Positions 1 to 7,791 of a stretch of DNA of 64,000 nucleotides are shown piece by piece. Each line of letters begins with the position of its first letter. Positions within the stretch are counted from its first letter, which is position 1. Origin of the DNA: Thermoplasmatota archaeon (GTDB taxonomy: Archaea > Thermoplasmatota > E2 > DHVEG-1 > B18-G2); contig JAPDJO010000029.1 in NCBI GenBank assembly GCA_029259115.1, forward strand, positions 1-64,000, read 5' to 3'. The notes under the pieces are model-generated. The model ran no database searches, was not told the origin of the DNA, and saw only the letters and a list, made by a program, of their open reading frames with translations. Position numbers and translations under genes: made by a program.

Positions 1-434
1 GGGCTCTATACTTTGGTCATTACTATATGGATGATTGTAGTCTGCCACCAACATTTTCACATGGAAATGTATGGACACTTGGTCTTTATGGCGCCAAGAA
101 TTGGAGCGGTGTTTTTCATGGAGGTTTTTCGACGTACTCATACCTAAACCCTTATCCTTTTTATCCACTATTTCTGTATCTTCTGTATATTGAGATTTAT
201 CTGGACGAATATTCCGGATGGCATGTGAGTGAAACAATGATGGAAATGCTGGATTTTGCCCTGTTTGTACTCTACTTTCCGATATTTTCCCTTTACTATG
301 CTGATCCATATGGGACGGAGATATATTTACCTGGAGCAATAGGATTCTATGGCATATACATAAAAGTACCAATAATTGATCAAGCGTACTTTATGGGTTA
401 CTCTCATGCGGTCTCCATAGAAAATGTTCAATAG
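1..434 (+). CDS. C-terminal part of a membrane or surface protein, paralog of the next gene
   Basis: The reading frame is open from the left edge (frame starting at base 3) to TAG at 432-434, so the 5' end lies outside the window. About 143 residues are visible. They are aromatic-rich and align along their whole length with the C-terminal third of the next gene: HGNVWTLGL versus HGHVWTKGL, IGFYGIYIKVP versus LGYNGIFIKVP, and GYSHAVSIE versus GYAHAVSIE. One or two hydrophobic segments (PFYPLFLYLLYIEIYL and the stretch around FALFVLYFPIF) could be membrane-associated. I do not recognise the family and cannot assign a function. The end overlaps the longest possible reading frame of the downstream paralog by 11 nt, but that paralog probably starts later. 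Confidence 0.75.
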   Translation, partial: ALYFGHYYMDDCSLPPTFSHGNVWTLGLYGAKNWSGVFHGGFSTYSYLNPYPFYPLFLYLLYIEIYLDEYSGWHVSETMMEMLDFALFVLYFPIFSLYYADPYGTEIYLPGAIGFYGIYIKVPIIDQAYFMGYSHAVSIENVQ

Positions 435-444
435 AAGTAAATCC

Positions 445-468
445 ATTTTGTACAAAAATTATTTAAGC
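445..468 (+). promoter_or_regulatory. Promoter with a partial TTGTACA element
   Basis: TTGTACA (448-454) is followed after 7 nt by a TATA-like TTTAAGC (462-468). The right half and the spacing match the promoters of the small genes near 10.86, 52.14 and 58.77 kb; ATTTTGTACAAAAATT here resembles ATTTGTACAAAAATT at 52.19 kb. The left half (GRTAACA) is not conserved, so this copy is weaker. A transcription start about 26 nt after the TATA box falls near 488-490, which argues against an ATG start at 424 for the downstream gene. Confidence 0.45.
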
Positions 469-501
469 TCTTACAATGTTTGTAAATGTGGGGTGTACAG
501 A

Positions 502-1620
502 TTGAAAAACAGGGTTGTTTACAGATTGATGGTTCATCTTGTTTTTACTCTGATTATTCTATCCATACTGCCATCCGCTGTTGTGAACAGTGAGAAAAGA
601 TCACAGACAGATTCCAAAGATGTTGTGGAAATATCGATTTTATTTCCTAGATTCGGAAAAGAGTTTGGAAACAGAACTTTGAAGATTTCCAAAGAGAAAT
701 ATGTTAAACTTGGGGAGATATTCAACATTACCCTGGAATCACTTGAAAAGGCAGAAACGGATGAAGAGATATGCAGAATATTCAATGAAACTATTGTGAA
801 GCTTAAAGATATGGGAATTTTATCAGGTATCGATATCAAAAGGTTACAGAGATTAGTAATCAACAGGTACTTGAAGAGCAAGAAATACACACAATTCCTC
901 GAAAAATTAAGCAAGAAATTCAATATTTCGGATAAGGTTGATAATCTGTTTTGCCTTATATGTGGGAGAGTTGATGCCAACAGATCTTTTGATATAGATC
1001 TGCTTTCCCGGGTATATGATCTTGGCGTGCGCTTGCCCATATCTATAACTGCACTCGTAGTGGCCATGCTCTTACGTATGCTACTTCCATCCAGTGACTC
1101 CCTAGAAAACTTCTTAGAATTTCTTTGTTGGATACCCATTGGCATATCATTTATTCATTTACAGTCACCATTGCCAGTATTCGGCGCCCTGTACCTCGGT
1201 GCAGAGGAGATAATTATTTATGACCCCAACGGGAAGACATATCTACGCCCTGCGCATGGTCATGTATGGACTAAGGGGTTAAAAGGGGTTAAGGTGTGGG
1301 ATGGTACATTCTATGGAAATTTTTCTATTTTGTTTTATCCCTACTACCCAATTTTGTCTTATTCCCTGTTGTTGATAGAATATCTCCAGGAAAAAATGCC
1401 CCAATATAGCGATATCCTGAATAAGCTAAGTATCTCTCTACTTCTTCTCAGATTCCCTATACTCATTTTTATGTATAGCATTTTCTCAAATTTCAGATGG
1501 TGCGTAGACTGGCTTCCGGCTGCACTGGGATATAATGGCATTTTTATAAAAGTACCATCCAGCTACAGCTTCTTCATAGGTTATGCTCACGCTGTCTCGA
1601 TAGAGTACGCCGATTTTTAA
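502..1620 (+). CDS. Predicted secreted or membrane protein, tandem paralog of the preceding gene
   Basis: I place the start at TTG 502, because the promoter TATA box lies at about 462 and GGGGTG sits 6 nt upstream. ATG 529 is an alternative; ATG 424 would lie upstream of the promoter. The N-terminus is basic followed by a hydrophobic stretch (VHLVFTLIILSILPSAVV), which fits a signal peptide or anchor. The middle, about residues 30-170, is helical and charged. A hydrophobic segment near residues 180-215 is followed by the aromatic C-terminal domain shared with the upstream gene (HGHVWTKGLKG, AALGYNGIFIKVP, GYAHAVSIEY). The two genes arose by tandem duplication. I do not recognise the family; a cell-surface role is inference. 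Confidence 0.7.
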   Translation: MKNRVVYRLMVHLVFTLIILSILPSAVVNSEKRSQTDSKDVVEISILFPRFGKEFGNRTLKISKEKYVKLGEIFNITLESLEKAETDEEICRIFNETIVKLKDMGILSGIDIKRLQRLVINRYLKSKKYTQFLEKLSKKFNISDKVDNLFCLICGRVDANRSFDIDLLSRVYDLGVRLPISITALVVAMLLRMLLPSSDSLENFLEFLCWIPIGISFIHLQSPLPVFGALYLGAEEIIIYDPNGKTYLRPAHGHVWTKGLKGVKVWDGTFYGNFSILFYPYYPILSYSLLLIEYLQEKMPQYSDILNKLSISLLLLRFPILIFMYSIFSNFRWCVDWLPAALGYNGIFIKVPSSYSFFIGYAHAVSIEYADF

Positions 1621-1698
1621 GTGATAAAATTTCATTGTTTCCTTGCTTTTCGATTTATTTAAATACCTTTTATCTTATCCACCTTCTGAACATCAGAT

Positions 1699-1821
1699 GG
1701 CCCGGGTGGTGTAGCGGTAACATAAGGGACTGTGGAGAGGGGCTTCGCCCCTTCTAACCCTGCAGAATCCGGAATCCCTTGCAGAGATCCCTTGTCCCGA
1801 GTTCAAATCTCGGCCCGGGCC
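1699..1821 (+). tRNA. tRNA-His (GTG) with a 51-nt intron
   Basis: The acceptor stem is GCCCGGG (1700-1706) with CCCGGGC (1814-1820). The histidine-specific extra G at -1 (1699) faces discriminator C73 (1821). The D stem is 1709-1712/1720-1723, the anticodon stem AGGGA/TCCCT is 1725-1729/1788-1792, and the T arm is CCGAG-TTCAAAT-CTCGG (1797-1813). The anticodon GTG is at 1732-1734. An intron, 1736-1786, lies at the canonical 37/38 position. Its splice site forms a textbook bulge-helix-bulge: 4-bp helix CTGT(1730-1733)/GCAG(1781-1784), 3-nt bulges 1734-1736 and 1785-1787, and an intron-side helix starting GAGGG/CCCTT. CCA is not encoded. A TATA box (TTTAAATACC, about 1657-1666) lies upstream. 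The 3' end directly abuts the stop codon of the opposite-strand gene. Confidence 0.95.
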
Positions 1822-3114
1822 TTATCCAATGACCCTCTCCCACTTCTTCACATTCAGAACCTTTCCAAGAGAACTTCCCCTTTTGATCTCCTCTCTTATC
1901 CTGTCTTCATGCTCCTTGACATCCAGAGATCTGTTTGCTATCTCCTGTGCTATCTCCTGAGGAATCACCACAACTCCAGAATCGTCACCAACTATCCAGT
2001 CTCCCGTTCTTACGGTCTGTCCACCACATTTGATTTCCACACCTATCTCTCCAAATCCTTTTGGTTCCCCAGCATTCGATGAAACGTTTCTGCAGAATAC
2101 GGGAAAATCCATTTTCAGGAGATCGTCGAGATCCCTCACCGCCCCATCTACAACAACACCAGCAAGACTTTTCATCTTCGCGCTCCATGTTGCAAGCTCT
2201 CCCCATACGGCAGTATCTCCAGAGCCAGCATCTATTACAAGCACATCTCCAGGTTCTGCTTTGTCTATGGCTTCTATAGGCTTAGCCCAGTCACCATCCA
2301 TGGTTTTAACGGTCAGAGCCCTTCCAACCATGTGAAAACCAGATTTTATAGGTCTGATTCCGTGCATCGCCCCCTTCCTGTGCATGGCATCAGATATGTT
2401 TGGCGTTGAAACCTTCGAGAATGCTTTCCTCAATTCCTCCTTGCTGTACTTTTTATAGAGTTCAACTTTGATCTTCTTCCTCTCGCTCATGGCTTTCTTT
2501 ATCATCCTTGTAGCTTCGGTGACATTCGGGGCTTTCGTTATCGCTCCTCCAACGATTATTATCGATGCTCCAGCATTCACAGCATCAACTACTGTCTCGC
2601 TGTTCAGACCACCCGCAATCGCTACAGGAATATCTACGTTCTTCACGATCTCCTTCGTTATCTGTATGGGATTTTCTCCCCTCATCTGCTCATCTATACC
2701 AACATGAACGCATATGTAATCGACCCCCAATTTCTCAAGTTCCTTTGCTCTCTTTACTTTATTATCAACTCCGATGACATCAACCATAACCTTTGTACCA
2801 TACTTTCTGCTCGCTCTCACCGCCTCTTTTATAGTTTCATCATCGGCAACTCCAAGAATACAAACAACATCTGCTCCAGCCTTTGATGCTATCTCTACTT
2901 CCAAGGCCCCAGTGTCCATGGTCTTCATATCAGCGACTATTGTTTTGTCTGGAAATTCCTTCTTCAACTTCCTTACGATTTCGAGACCTTCGCTTTTTAT
3001 CAAAGGTGTGCCAGCTTCAAGCCAGTCGGCGCCGCCCTCGATAGATTCCTTTGCTATCTGTATAGCTCTGTGACCGTTTATCAGATCCAGGGCCACCTGA
3101 AGGATGGGTTTCAT
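1822..3114 (-). CDS. Bifunctional 3-hexulose-6-phosphate synthase / RraA-like protein
   Basis: This 430-residue protein is a two-domain fusion. Residues about 1-212 are a hexulose-6-phosphate synthase TIM barrel of the orotidine decarboxylase superfamily, with the catalytic D-x-K-x-x-D pattern at D62/K64/D67 and the phosphate-binding GG...VGGAI segment near 180-200. Residues about 235-430 are an RraA/HMG-aldolase-like domain (TPNISDAMHR, GSGDTAVWGELA, DGAVRD). Such fusions are annotated in many archaea. In archaea that lack the classical pentose phosphate pathway, the synthase domain works with hexulose-phosphate isomerase to make ribulose 5-phosphate. The partner isomerase is not in this window. 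The role of the RraA-like domain is uncertain. The start ATG follows a TATA box (TTTTAAATCC, about 3136-3145) by the distance expected for a leaderless mRNA. Confidence 0.92.
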   Translation of the reverse strand: MKPILQVALDLINGHRAIQIAKESIEGGADWLEAGTPLIKSEGLEIVRKLKKEFPDKTIVADMKTMDTGALEVEIASKAGADVVCILGVADDETIKEAVRASRKYGTKVMVDVIGVDNKVKRAKELEKLGVDYICVHVGIDEQMRGENPIQITKEIVKNVDIPVAIAGGLNSETVVDAVNAGASIIIVGGAITKAPNVTEATRMIKKAMSERKKIKVELYKKYSKEELRKAFSKVSTPNISDAMHRKGAMHGIRPIKSGFHMVGRALTVKTMDGDWAKPIEAIDKAEPGDVLVIDAGSGDTAVWGELATWSAKMKSLAGVVVDGAVRDLDDLLKMDFPVFCRNVSSNAGEPKGFGEIGVEIKCGGQTVRTGDWIVGDDSGVVVIPQEIAQEIANRSLDVKEHEDRIREEIKRGSSLGKVLNVKKWERVIG

Positions 3115-3215
3115 GATATTGCATATTCTCGAGGGATTTAAAAGGTGTGTAGGTGCTATTGAAATAATCGGTAATGGTTGCTTATCAGCCTTCGACTCAC
3201 CAAGATGGTGAAATC

Positions 3216-4430
3216 TTATGTTGAGATTGGAAGAGACTCGGAACCTGAATATCCCTTCTTTTCGTACAACTTCTTGAGTATTATCGGCGTGAGTATCGAA
3301 GATACTATGACGTAGATGATAGTCGTTGTGATGATGGCTGTACCCATCTCGATGCCAAATACGCCGGAGGAATATGCTAGGGCTGCAATAACCAGCGCTA
3401 CCTCCATCTCGGGAACCATCCCGATTCCCACACATAGCGATTCTCTTGCGCTCATACCGCCAAGTTTTGCTCCAAATCCGCATCCCACTATCTTTCCCAT
3501 AAAGGCTAAAGGAATTACGGCAAGCAGGAGAAGATTGAAACATGAGATGAGTTCAAAGTCAACCAGTATTCCAACTTTTACAAAGAAAATGGGAATGAAC
3601 ACCGCAGAAGAGATTACTCTGATTGGCATCGTTATTTTCCTTGAATGTCTTGATTGCCCCATGAGTAAGCCGGCAAAATATGCACCTGTTATAGGTGCAA
3701 TCTTTGATAACTGTGCAAAATATGCAAGCAATAACATTATACCAAAGGCAACACTAGTCATCCCAAAAGGTATATGAAGGAATTTATCAGCCCAATCCAT
3801 CATTCTTTCAATCAATCTATATCTCGAAACAAGATAAAGTGCAAGGAAAAATAAGGTTATTCCAATAACCACTTCTATGATTTCTCCACTGCTCAGCACA
3901 ACGGTTACAAGCACTATTCCAAAAATGTCATCCACAACTGCTGCTGCCAAAATCGTGTTTCCAACTCTGGTGTGCAGGATTCCCATATCCATCATCGTTC
4001 TTGCGGTGACTCCAACGCTTGTAGCGGTATAGATCGTACCAAATGCCATTGCTGCTTTTATATCAAAGTTCAGTAGGTAAAGAGAGAATAAGAATCCAAA
4101 GAGGAATGTGATTAGAACTCCGAAGATTCCCGTCAAAAGGGCGCTTTTTTCGCTCTTTTTAAAATCTTCCAAATTTGTTTCCATACCAGATAAAAAGAGG
4201 AGAGAGAGGATTCCCATATCTGCAAAGAAATCGAAGGCTGGATGGTTGATATCCAGATTAAGTGAGAATTCATGATTTATAAAGTGCATGGTTGGAGGAA
4301 GAAGGAAAGATACGAGAGAGAAGAAGATACCGATCAGAATCTCGCCCACAACAGGGGGCAGTTTTTTCCTTATAAATATTTCGTCCATGATTTTTGTGAG
4401 AATCAATGCCAGTGCGAGTTCAACGAGCAT
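3216..4430 (-). CDS. Cation/proton antiporter, CPA2 (Kef/NapA) family
   Basis: This 404-residue integral membrane protein has about 12 hydrophobic segments. TATSVGVTART (near 135-145) and the adjacent acidic pair VVDD (D167-D168) are the discontinuous-helix and ion-binding motifs of the NapA/KefB-type sodium/proton antiporters. The double aspartate suggests electrogenic, NapA-like exchange; this is inferred from the family. The N-terminus overlaps the end of the CBS-domain gene by 11 nt, so the two are co-transcribed and the CBS protein may sense nucleotides for the transporter. The protein ends soon after the membrane domain, without a Kef-type TrkA-N domain. Confidence 0.88.
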   Translation of the reverse strand: MLVELALALILTKIMDEIFIRKKLPPVVGEILIGIFFSLVSFLLPPTMHFINHEFSLNLDINHPAFDFFADMGILSLLFLSGMETNLEDFKKSEKSALLTGIFGVLITFLFGFLFSLYLLNFDIKAAMAFGTIYTATSVGVTARTMMDMGILHTRVGNTILAAAVVDDIFGIVLVTVVLSSGEIIEVVIGITLFFLALYLVSRYRLIERMMDWADKFLHIPFGMTSVAFGIMLLLAYFAQLSKIAPITGAYFAGLLMGQSRHSRKITMPIRVISSAVFIPIFFVKVGILVDFELISCFNLLLLAVIPLAFMGKIVGCGFGAKLGGMSARESLCVGIGMVPEMEVALVIAALAYSSGVFGIEMGTAIITTTIIYVIVSSILTPIILKKLYEKKGYSGSESLPIST

Positions 4431-4869
4431 GCTTATTTACCTCTACCCATGCCCTTATTAATTCAAGAATATTCAGATCCCCGATGACATGCATATTTTC
4501 ATCCACGACGGGCAACTCTTCCAGACTGTTCTTAAACATCTTTTTGAATGCAACTTCAAGAGTGTCATCGTCTCTTACATATACGGGTGGAAGCATTATA
4601 TCTCTCGCCTTTGTTTCACCGCTAAGTTTCATTGGAAAATGGTATGAAATATACTCCTCCGGAATATATTTGCAGTAAAGATACTGCACAAGTTCAATTA
4701 CCGGTATTATTCCCACGAGTCTCTCTCTACCATCTAAAACATAGACCGATCTGGTCTTTGGGTCCTCAATAATCTTCTCTGCAACCTCCAAAAGATTATC
4801 ATCTTCGTGAACGATCGATACCTGCTGGGTGATAAGGTTCTTTATGTTCTTTACTTTTATTCTCTCCAT
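4420..4869 (-). CDS. Tandem CBS-domain protein
   Basis: Starting from ATG 4869 the protein has 149 residues and consists of two CBS domains: residues about 8-65 (VKNIKNLITQQVSIVHED ... GRERLVGIIPVIEL) and about 85-145 (KARDIMLPPVYVRDDDTLEV ... HVIGDLNILEL). The longer in-frame start at 4947 would add 26 residues (ending FFYFLDLWKLLY) that do not belong to the domain, so I prefer the internal start. CBS pairs usually bind adenosine nucleotides and regulate a partner. The 11-nt overlap with the antiporter gene downstream makes that transporter the likely partner, which is inference. Confidence 0.82.
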   Translation of the reverse strand: MERIKVKNIKNLITQQVSIVHEDDNLLEVAEKIIEDPKTRSVYVLDGRERLVGIIPVIELVQYLYCKYIPEEYISYHFPMKLSGETKARDIMLPPVYVRDDDTLEVAFKKMFKNSLEELPVVDENMHVIGDLNILELIRAWVEVNKHAR

Positions 4870-5020
4870 ATACAGTAATTTCCAAAGGTCCAAGAAATAG
4901 AAAAAATTTGGGGTGAATCTTCCATTTAGGAGCGGCGCCGCCTTCACAGTATTTTGTAAAAATAACTCAGCGACCTGAACTCTCTTGAGATTTCTATCAT
5001 ATCCACTAAAACAATTGATA

Positions 5021-5683
5021 TTACAGAAATCCGAGCGCCTCCTCGATCCTATTCATCTCTATACCTGTTGTAAGACTTCCTATTACAGCTCCGTGAGAGT
5101 TTGCTATAATACCGCTTCCTATCAAAGGTACTCCGTGATTTACGGTTCCGACCATTACATCTATTTTAAAAGTTTTCTCTAGAAGTTCTCTTTCCTTCTC
5201 CTCGATTTTGGGATGACAAAGCAGTCCTTTGTTGGTCACAACCGCAGCCATACCAACGGTTTTCAATCCTGCTATTGTACCTGTTCTTACTGGCACTCCA
5301 AATACCTCTTCCATCTTTTTGATATTGTATCGCCTTATATCAGGATGGACAAGGGCTCCATTATCATTAACTAGAATGTTATTCCCTGCTGCATTATGTC
5401 TATCTTGAATAACAAATACTTTGAAACCTTCTTCTTCCAATATCCTTACACTCTCATCATCAGCCGTATTTGAGATGACAGCTCCATGGGAGTTTATGGC
5501 TAATAATGATCCAATTATGGAACTTTCTGAGATACTCATCTCTACAACCTTTACATTCAATGCCTTCGAAATCTTGCTTTTTACTCTCTTTGTTAAATTT
5601 TTCCTTAGGAAAACGATTTCGTCATTTGCTCTTGCGAATATTCCAACATGAGGATTCCTATCAAAGTCAAGTTGTTCCAGCAT
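5021..5683 (-). CDS. eif6: Translation initiation factor 6 (aIF6)
   Basis: This 220-residue protein matches archaeal aIF6 in length and pattern. Its repeated motifs (HVGIFARAND, NSHGAVIS near 64-71, NDNGALVHPDI, TNKGLLCHP, ANSHGAVIG) are the five quasi-repeats of the pentein-like fold. aIF6 binds the large ribosomal subunit at uL14 and prevents subunit joining until release. It is the last gene of the rnp4-eS19-PDCD5-eL39-eL31-aIF6 operon. The start ATG is 4 nt after the eL31 stop, with GTGATG as a possible binding site. Confidence 0.96.
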   Translation of the reverse strand: MLEQLDFDRNPHVGIFARANDEIVFLRKNLTKRVKSKISKALNVKVVEMSISESSIIGSLLAINSHGAVISNTADDESVRILEEEGFKVFVIQDRHNAAGNNILVNDNGALVHPDIRRYNIKKMEEVFGVPVRTGTIAGLKTVGMAAVVTNKGLLCHPKIEEKERELLEKTFKIDVMVGTVNHGVPLIGSGIIANSHGAVIGSLTTGIEMNRIEEALGFL

Positions 5684-5686
5684 GCA

Positions 5687-6322
5687 TCACTTCTCTTTTT
5701 GTTCTTCTGGTTTCTCTTTAACCTTCTCTTTGTCATCACTTTCCTTTTTTTCTTCAGGTGGTTCCTCTATTTTTGCTTCATCTCCCTTCTTCTCTGTATC
5801 AACTTCTTTGCCTTTTTCTTCTGGCTTCTCAGATTCTTTCGCCTCTTTTTCTTCCTCTTTCACTTCTTCGATTTTAGCAATTCTTTTCTCCTTGTCCTCC
5901 TCTGTTTTTTCTTCGGTCTCTCCTTCAATCTCTGCAGGCTTTTCCTCACCTTCCTTCTTTTCTTCCTCAGCTTCCTCCTCTTTCTTCTTAAGTATAGGCT
6001 TCTTTGATTCTTTTATTACTTTGAGTTCTTCTCTGAAGGATTTAAACTCAACTTCTGGAAGAGATACCTCAACGACTCCATCATCAAATCTAACAGCTCT
6101 CACCCTTATCTTACTCGGTATCTTATACTTGCCTCTAGACCATATTGCATGATTTACAGATTCATCGATCCATATCTTTTCTGTATCAACTTTCATGTGT
6201 CTAGACAAAAATTTTCTTATTGTCTTTATTGCTCTGGGTGCAGCCTTTGAAGAAGGGCCATGTTTTGCGCCCCTTAAAGGTATAACATATATCCTTTCCA
6301 ATTCCTTCTCTGCCATAGCCAT
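5687..6322 (-). CDS. rpl31e: Ribosomal protein eL31 with a long charged C-terminal tail
   Basis: Residues about 1-95 are a normal eL31 (ERIYVIPLRGAKHGPSSKAAPRA, RHMKVDTEKIWIDESVN, IWSRGKYKIPSKIRVRA), a large-subunit protein near the peptide exit tunnel. From about residue 97 to 211 comes a low-complexity tail made almost entirely of Glu, Lys and Ala with some Pro, Asp and Ser. Archaeal eL31 is usually under 100 residues, so the tail more than doubles the protein. Start choice: ATG 6322 overlaps the eL39 stop (TGATG), while ATG 6316 would give the usual MAEKELER N-terminus; both are possible. No frameshift is needed, because the tail is continuous with the core in one frame and ends just before aIF6. 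Confidence 0.93.
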   Translation of the reverse strand: MAMAEKELERIYVIPLRGAKHGPSSKAAPRAIKTIRKFLSRHMKVDTEKIWIDESVNHAIWSRGKYKIPSKIRVRAVRFDDGVVEVSLPEVEFKSFREELKVIKESKKPILKKKEEEAEEEKKEGEEKPAEIEGETEEKTEEDKEKRIAKIEEVKEEEKEAKESEKPEEKGKEVDTEKKGDEAKIEEPPEEKKESDDKEKVKEKPEEQKEK

Positions 6323-6477
6323 CACTTCTGAAGTTTACTTCTTCTCCAATTTCTTATCTTAGGATGCCTAAGAAATCTCCTACTAGTTCTTATGACTACC
6401 CACGCAGGAACCCTTCTATTGCTCTTTAGAGCTTTTAGCAGCCTCAGTTTTTTTGCCAAAGGTTTGTGCCTTGCCAT
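6322..6477 (-). CDS. rpl39e: Ribosomal protein eL39
   Basis: This 51-residue, very basic protein starts [17 protein letters not shown] and contains the conserved [10 protein letters not shown] and [13 protein letters not shown] segments of eL39, which lines the peptide exit tunnel. It overlaps the PDCD5 stop by 1 nt (TAATG) and the eL31 start by 1 nt, indicating translational coupling inside the ribosomal operon. Confidence 0.96.
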   Translation of the reverse strand: MARHKPLAKKLRLLKALKSNRRVPAWVVIRTSRRFLRHPKIRNWRRSKLQK

Positions 6478-6821
6478 TATAATCCCCTTCTTTCTATCTT
6501 AATATCTCTTTTACTTTTGGCTAGTTTAGCTAGGAGAGCTTTCAGTTGAGTGTCATCAATTTTACTTCTTATCTTTCCGCTCTGAGCTAAGATTATGAGT
6601 TGATCTTCTATTGCTCTCGCAAATTCTGGTCTTGCCATCTTTATCCTAGCCAACCTTTCTCTTGCTTCATGAGTCAGTATCAGGGAAAGGATTCTTCTCC
6701 TCTCTTCCTCTATCTCTTCCCTTTCCAATTCTTCCTGTTCCTGTATAGCTTGCTGATATGCGAGTTGTCTTTTCAATTCCTCCAATTTTCTCCTTTTTAT
6801 CTCTTCTAGGTCTTCATCCAT
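6477..6821 (-). CDS. PDCD5-family DNA-binding protein
   Basis: This 114-residue protein has the PDCD5/TFAR19 architecture: a long acidic-basic N-terminal helix ([17 protein letters not shown], then Gln- and Glu-rich), then the three-helix core with [14 protein letters not shown] and [17 protein letters not shown]. Archaeal homologs bind DNA nonspecifically and are nearly always encoded with eS19, eL39 and eL31, as here. The N-terminal helix resembles the N-terminal extension of the thioredoxin at 51.2 kb. Confidence 0.95.
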   Translation of the reverse strand: MDEDLEEIKRRKLEELKRQLAYQQAIQEQEELEREEIEEERRRILSLILTHEARERLARIKMARPEFARAIEDQLIILAQSGKIRSKIDDTQLKALLAKLAKSKRDIKIERRGL

Positions 6822-6831
6822 ATCAATTCCT

Positions 6832-7284
6832 TCAGTACTTCTTTAGTTCAGGTATCTGCTCTTCCAACTCAAGCTTAACCTCATGGGCAGTATTATCTAC
6901 AAATGATTGACCTTTTGGAGTTATAACTCTACCCTTTCCCTTAATTTTTGTAACATAACCAGCTTCCTCTAACTGTTGAAGTGCCTTTCTTACTATAGAT
7001 CCGCTTCCCTTTACTGCTCTGTAAGGTTTTGATCCTTTGTCCTTCTTCCCACCATATTCTGCTCTTAGCCTTTCTATACCAATACTCTTTCTGATATATA
7101 CTTTCCTAAGTATGGATGCACACCTTGTGTACCACCAGTCTGGATCCATAGGGGGATTCTCGGAATGAGGACCTGTCTTTACGAATCTGGCCCATTCCGG
7201 CGGCGTAAATGTCTTATCCTTCTTCAATTTCTCTGCAATCTTCTTGATTAATGCATCTGCTGGAACATCATATGCGGTTGTCAT
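6832..7284 (-). CDS. rps19e: Ribosomal protein eS19
   Basis: This 150-residue protein has typical eS19 motifs: [68 protein letters not shown] and [14 protein letters not shown]. It is a small-subunit protein of archaea and eukaryotes with a winged-helix-like fold. The ATG has AAGGAG about 8 nt upstream. A TATA-like TTAAATACC upstream hints at an extra internal promoter between the RNase P gene and this one. Confidence 0.96.
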   Translation of the reverse strand: MTTAYDVPADALIKKIAEKLKKDKTFTPPEWARFVKTGPHSENPPMDPDWWYTRCASILRKVYIRKSIGIERLRAEYGGKKDKGSKPYRAVKGSGSIVRKALQQLEEAGYVTKIKGKGRVITPKGQSFVDNTAHEVKLELEEQIPELKKY

Positions 7285-7333
7285 ATTCCATATCTCCTTA
7301 TTTTAAAAGGCTGTAAGGGGTATTTAACATTAG

Positions 7334-7675
7334 TTATTTAAGGATAGCGAAAGATTTTTCTTTCAGAGGTATCCTTTTGTAGGAACCACAACGATAACAA
7401 TATATGATCAATTTTCCTCTACCAGTCCTTATCCTCGCATTAACCCCTGGAAGAAGAAATCTATAGCATTTCTTGCAAAATAAGAGCTTGTATTTTTTTG
7501 GTATTCTCACTCTATATTTCATTCCGATCTTTCTTGCTATCTCAACATATCTATCTGCTCTATCCATCCTGTTCCTTAAAGCCTCCTTTTCAGCAAGCTC
7601 GAAAAGTTCTGATATTCTCTGTTTCGCTATGGTCTTGTATAGTCTTTTCTCTCTCCTTCGGACTTTTCTCGGCAT
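7334..7675 (-). CDS. rnp4: RNase P protein component 4 (Rpp21/Rpr2 family)
   Basis: This 113-residue basic protein has an N-terminal helical part (RISELFELAEKEA, DRADRYVEIARKI) and a zinc ribbon with C67, C70, C93 and C96 (CKKC and CYRC). This is the layout of archaeal Rnp4, which binds the specificity domain of RNase P RNA together with Rnp1. The RNA partner is encoded at 57.4 kb in this window. This is the first gene of the ribosomal operon; a TATA-like stretch (GTTAAAATATAG, about 7700-7710) fits a short leader. Confidence 0.93.
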   Translation of the reverse strand: MPRKVRRREKRLYKTIAKQRISELFELAEKEALRNRMDRADRYVEIARKIGMKYRVRIPKKYKLLFCKKCYRFLLPGVNARIRTGRGKLIIYCYRCGSYKRIPLKEKSFAILK

Positions 7676-7791
7676 TCTCCAGATGTTAAGGCTTTTCTAT
7701 ATTTTAACTTAATTTGCTATCCACATTATTTTTATTCAGATTCTCAAAAATTATATAAATCGATATCAAGTTTGAATTAAAGGTAGATACG

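Noticed and set aside
534-1145. 203-codon frame on the minus strand
   Set aside because: Entirely antisense to the second left-edge paralog, whose homology to its neighbour shows the plus strand is coding.
1739-1751. GGGGC-TTC-GCCCC hairpin as a terminator or separate RNA
   Set aside because: It lies inside the tRNA-His intron and has no T-run; the intron is explained by the BHB structure.
3115-3543. N-terminal extension of the HPS-RraA frame by 143 codons
   Set aside because: The extension runs through the promoter TATA box and into the antiporter gene, is not similar to any HPS, and the normal MKPIL start is present.
5682-6152. 156-codon serine-rich frame on the plus strand
   Set aside because: It is the antisense of the Glu/Lys-rich tail of eL31; repetitive GAA/AAG codons leave the other frames open.
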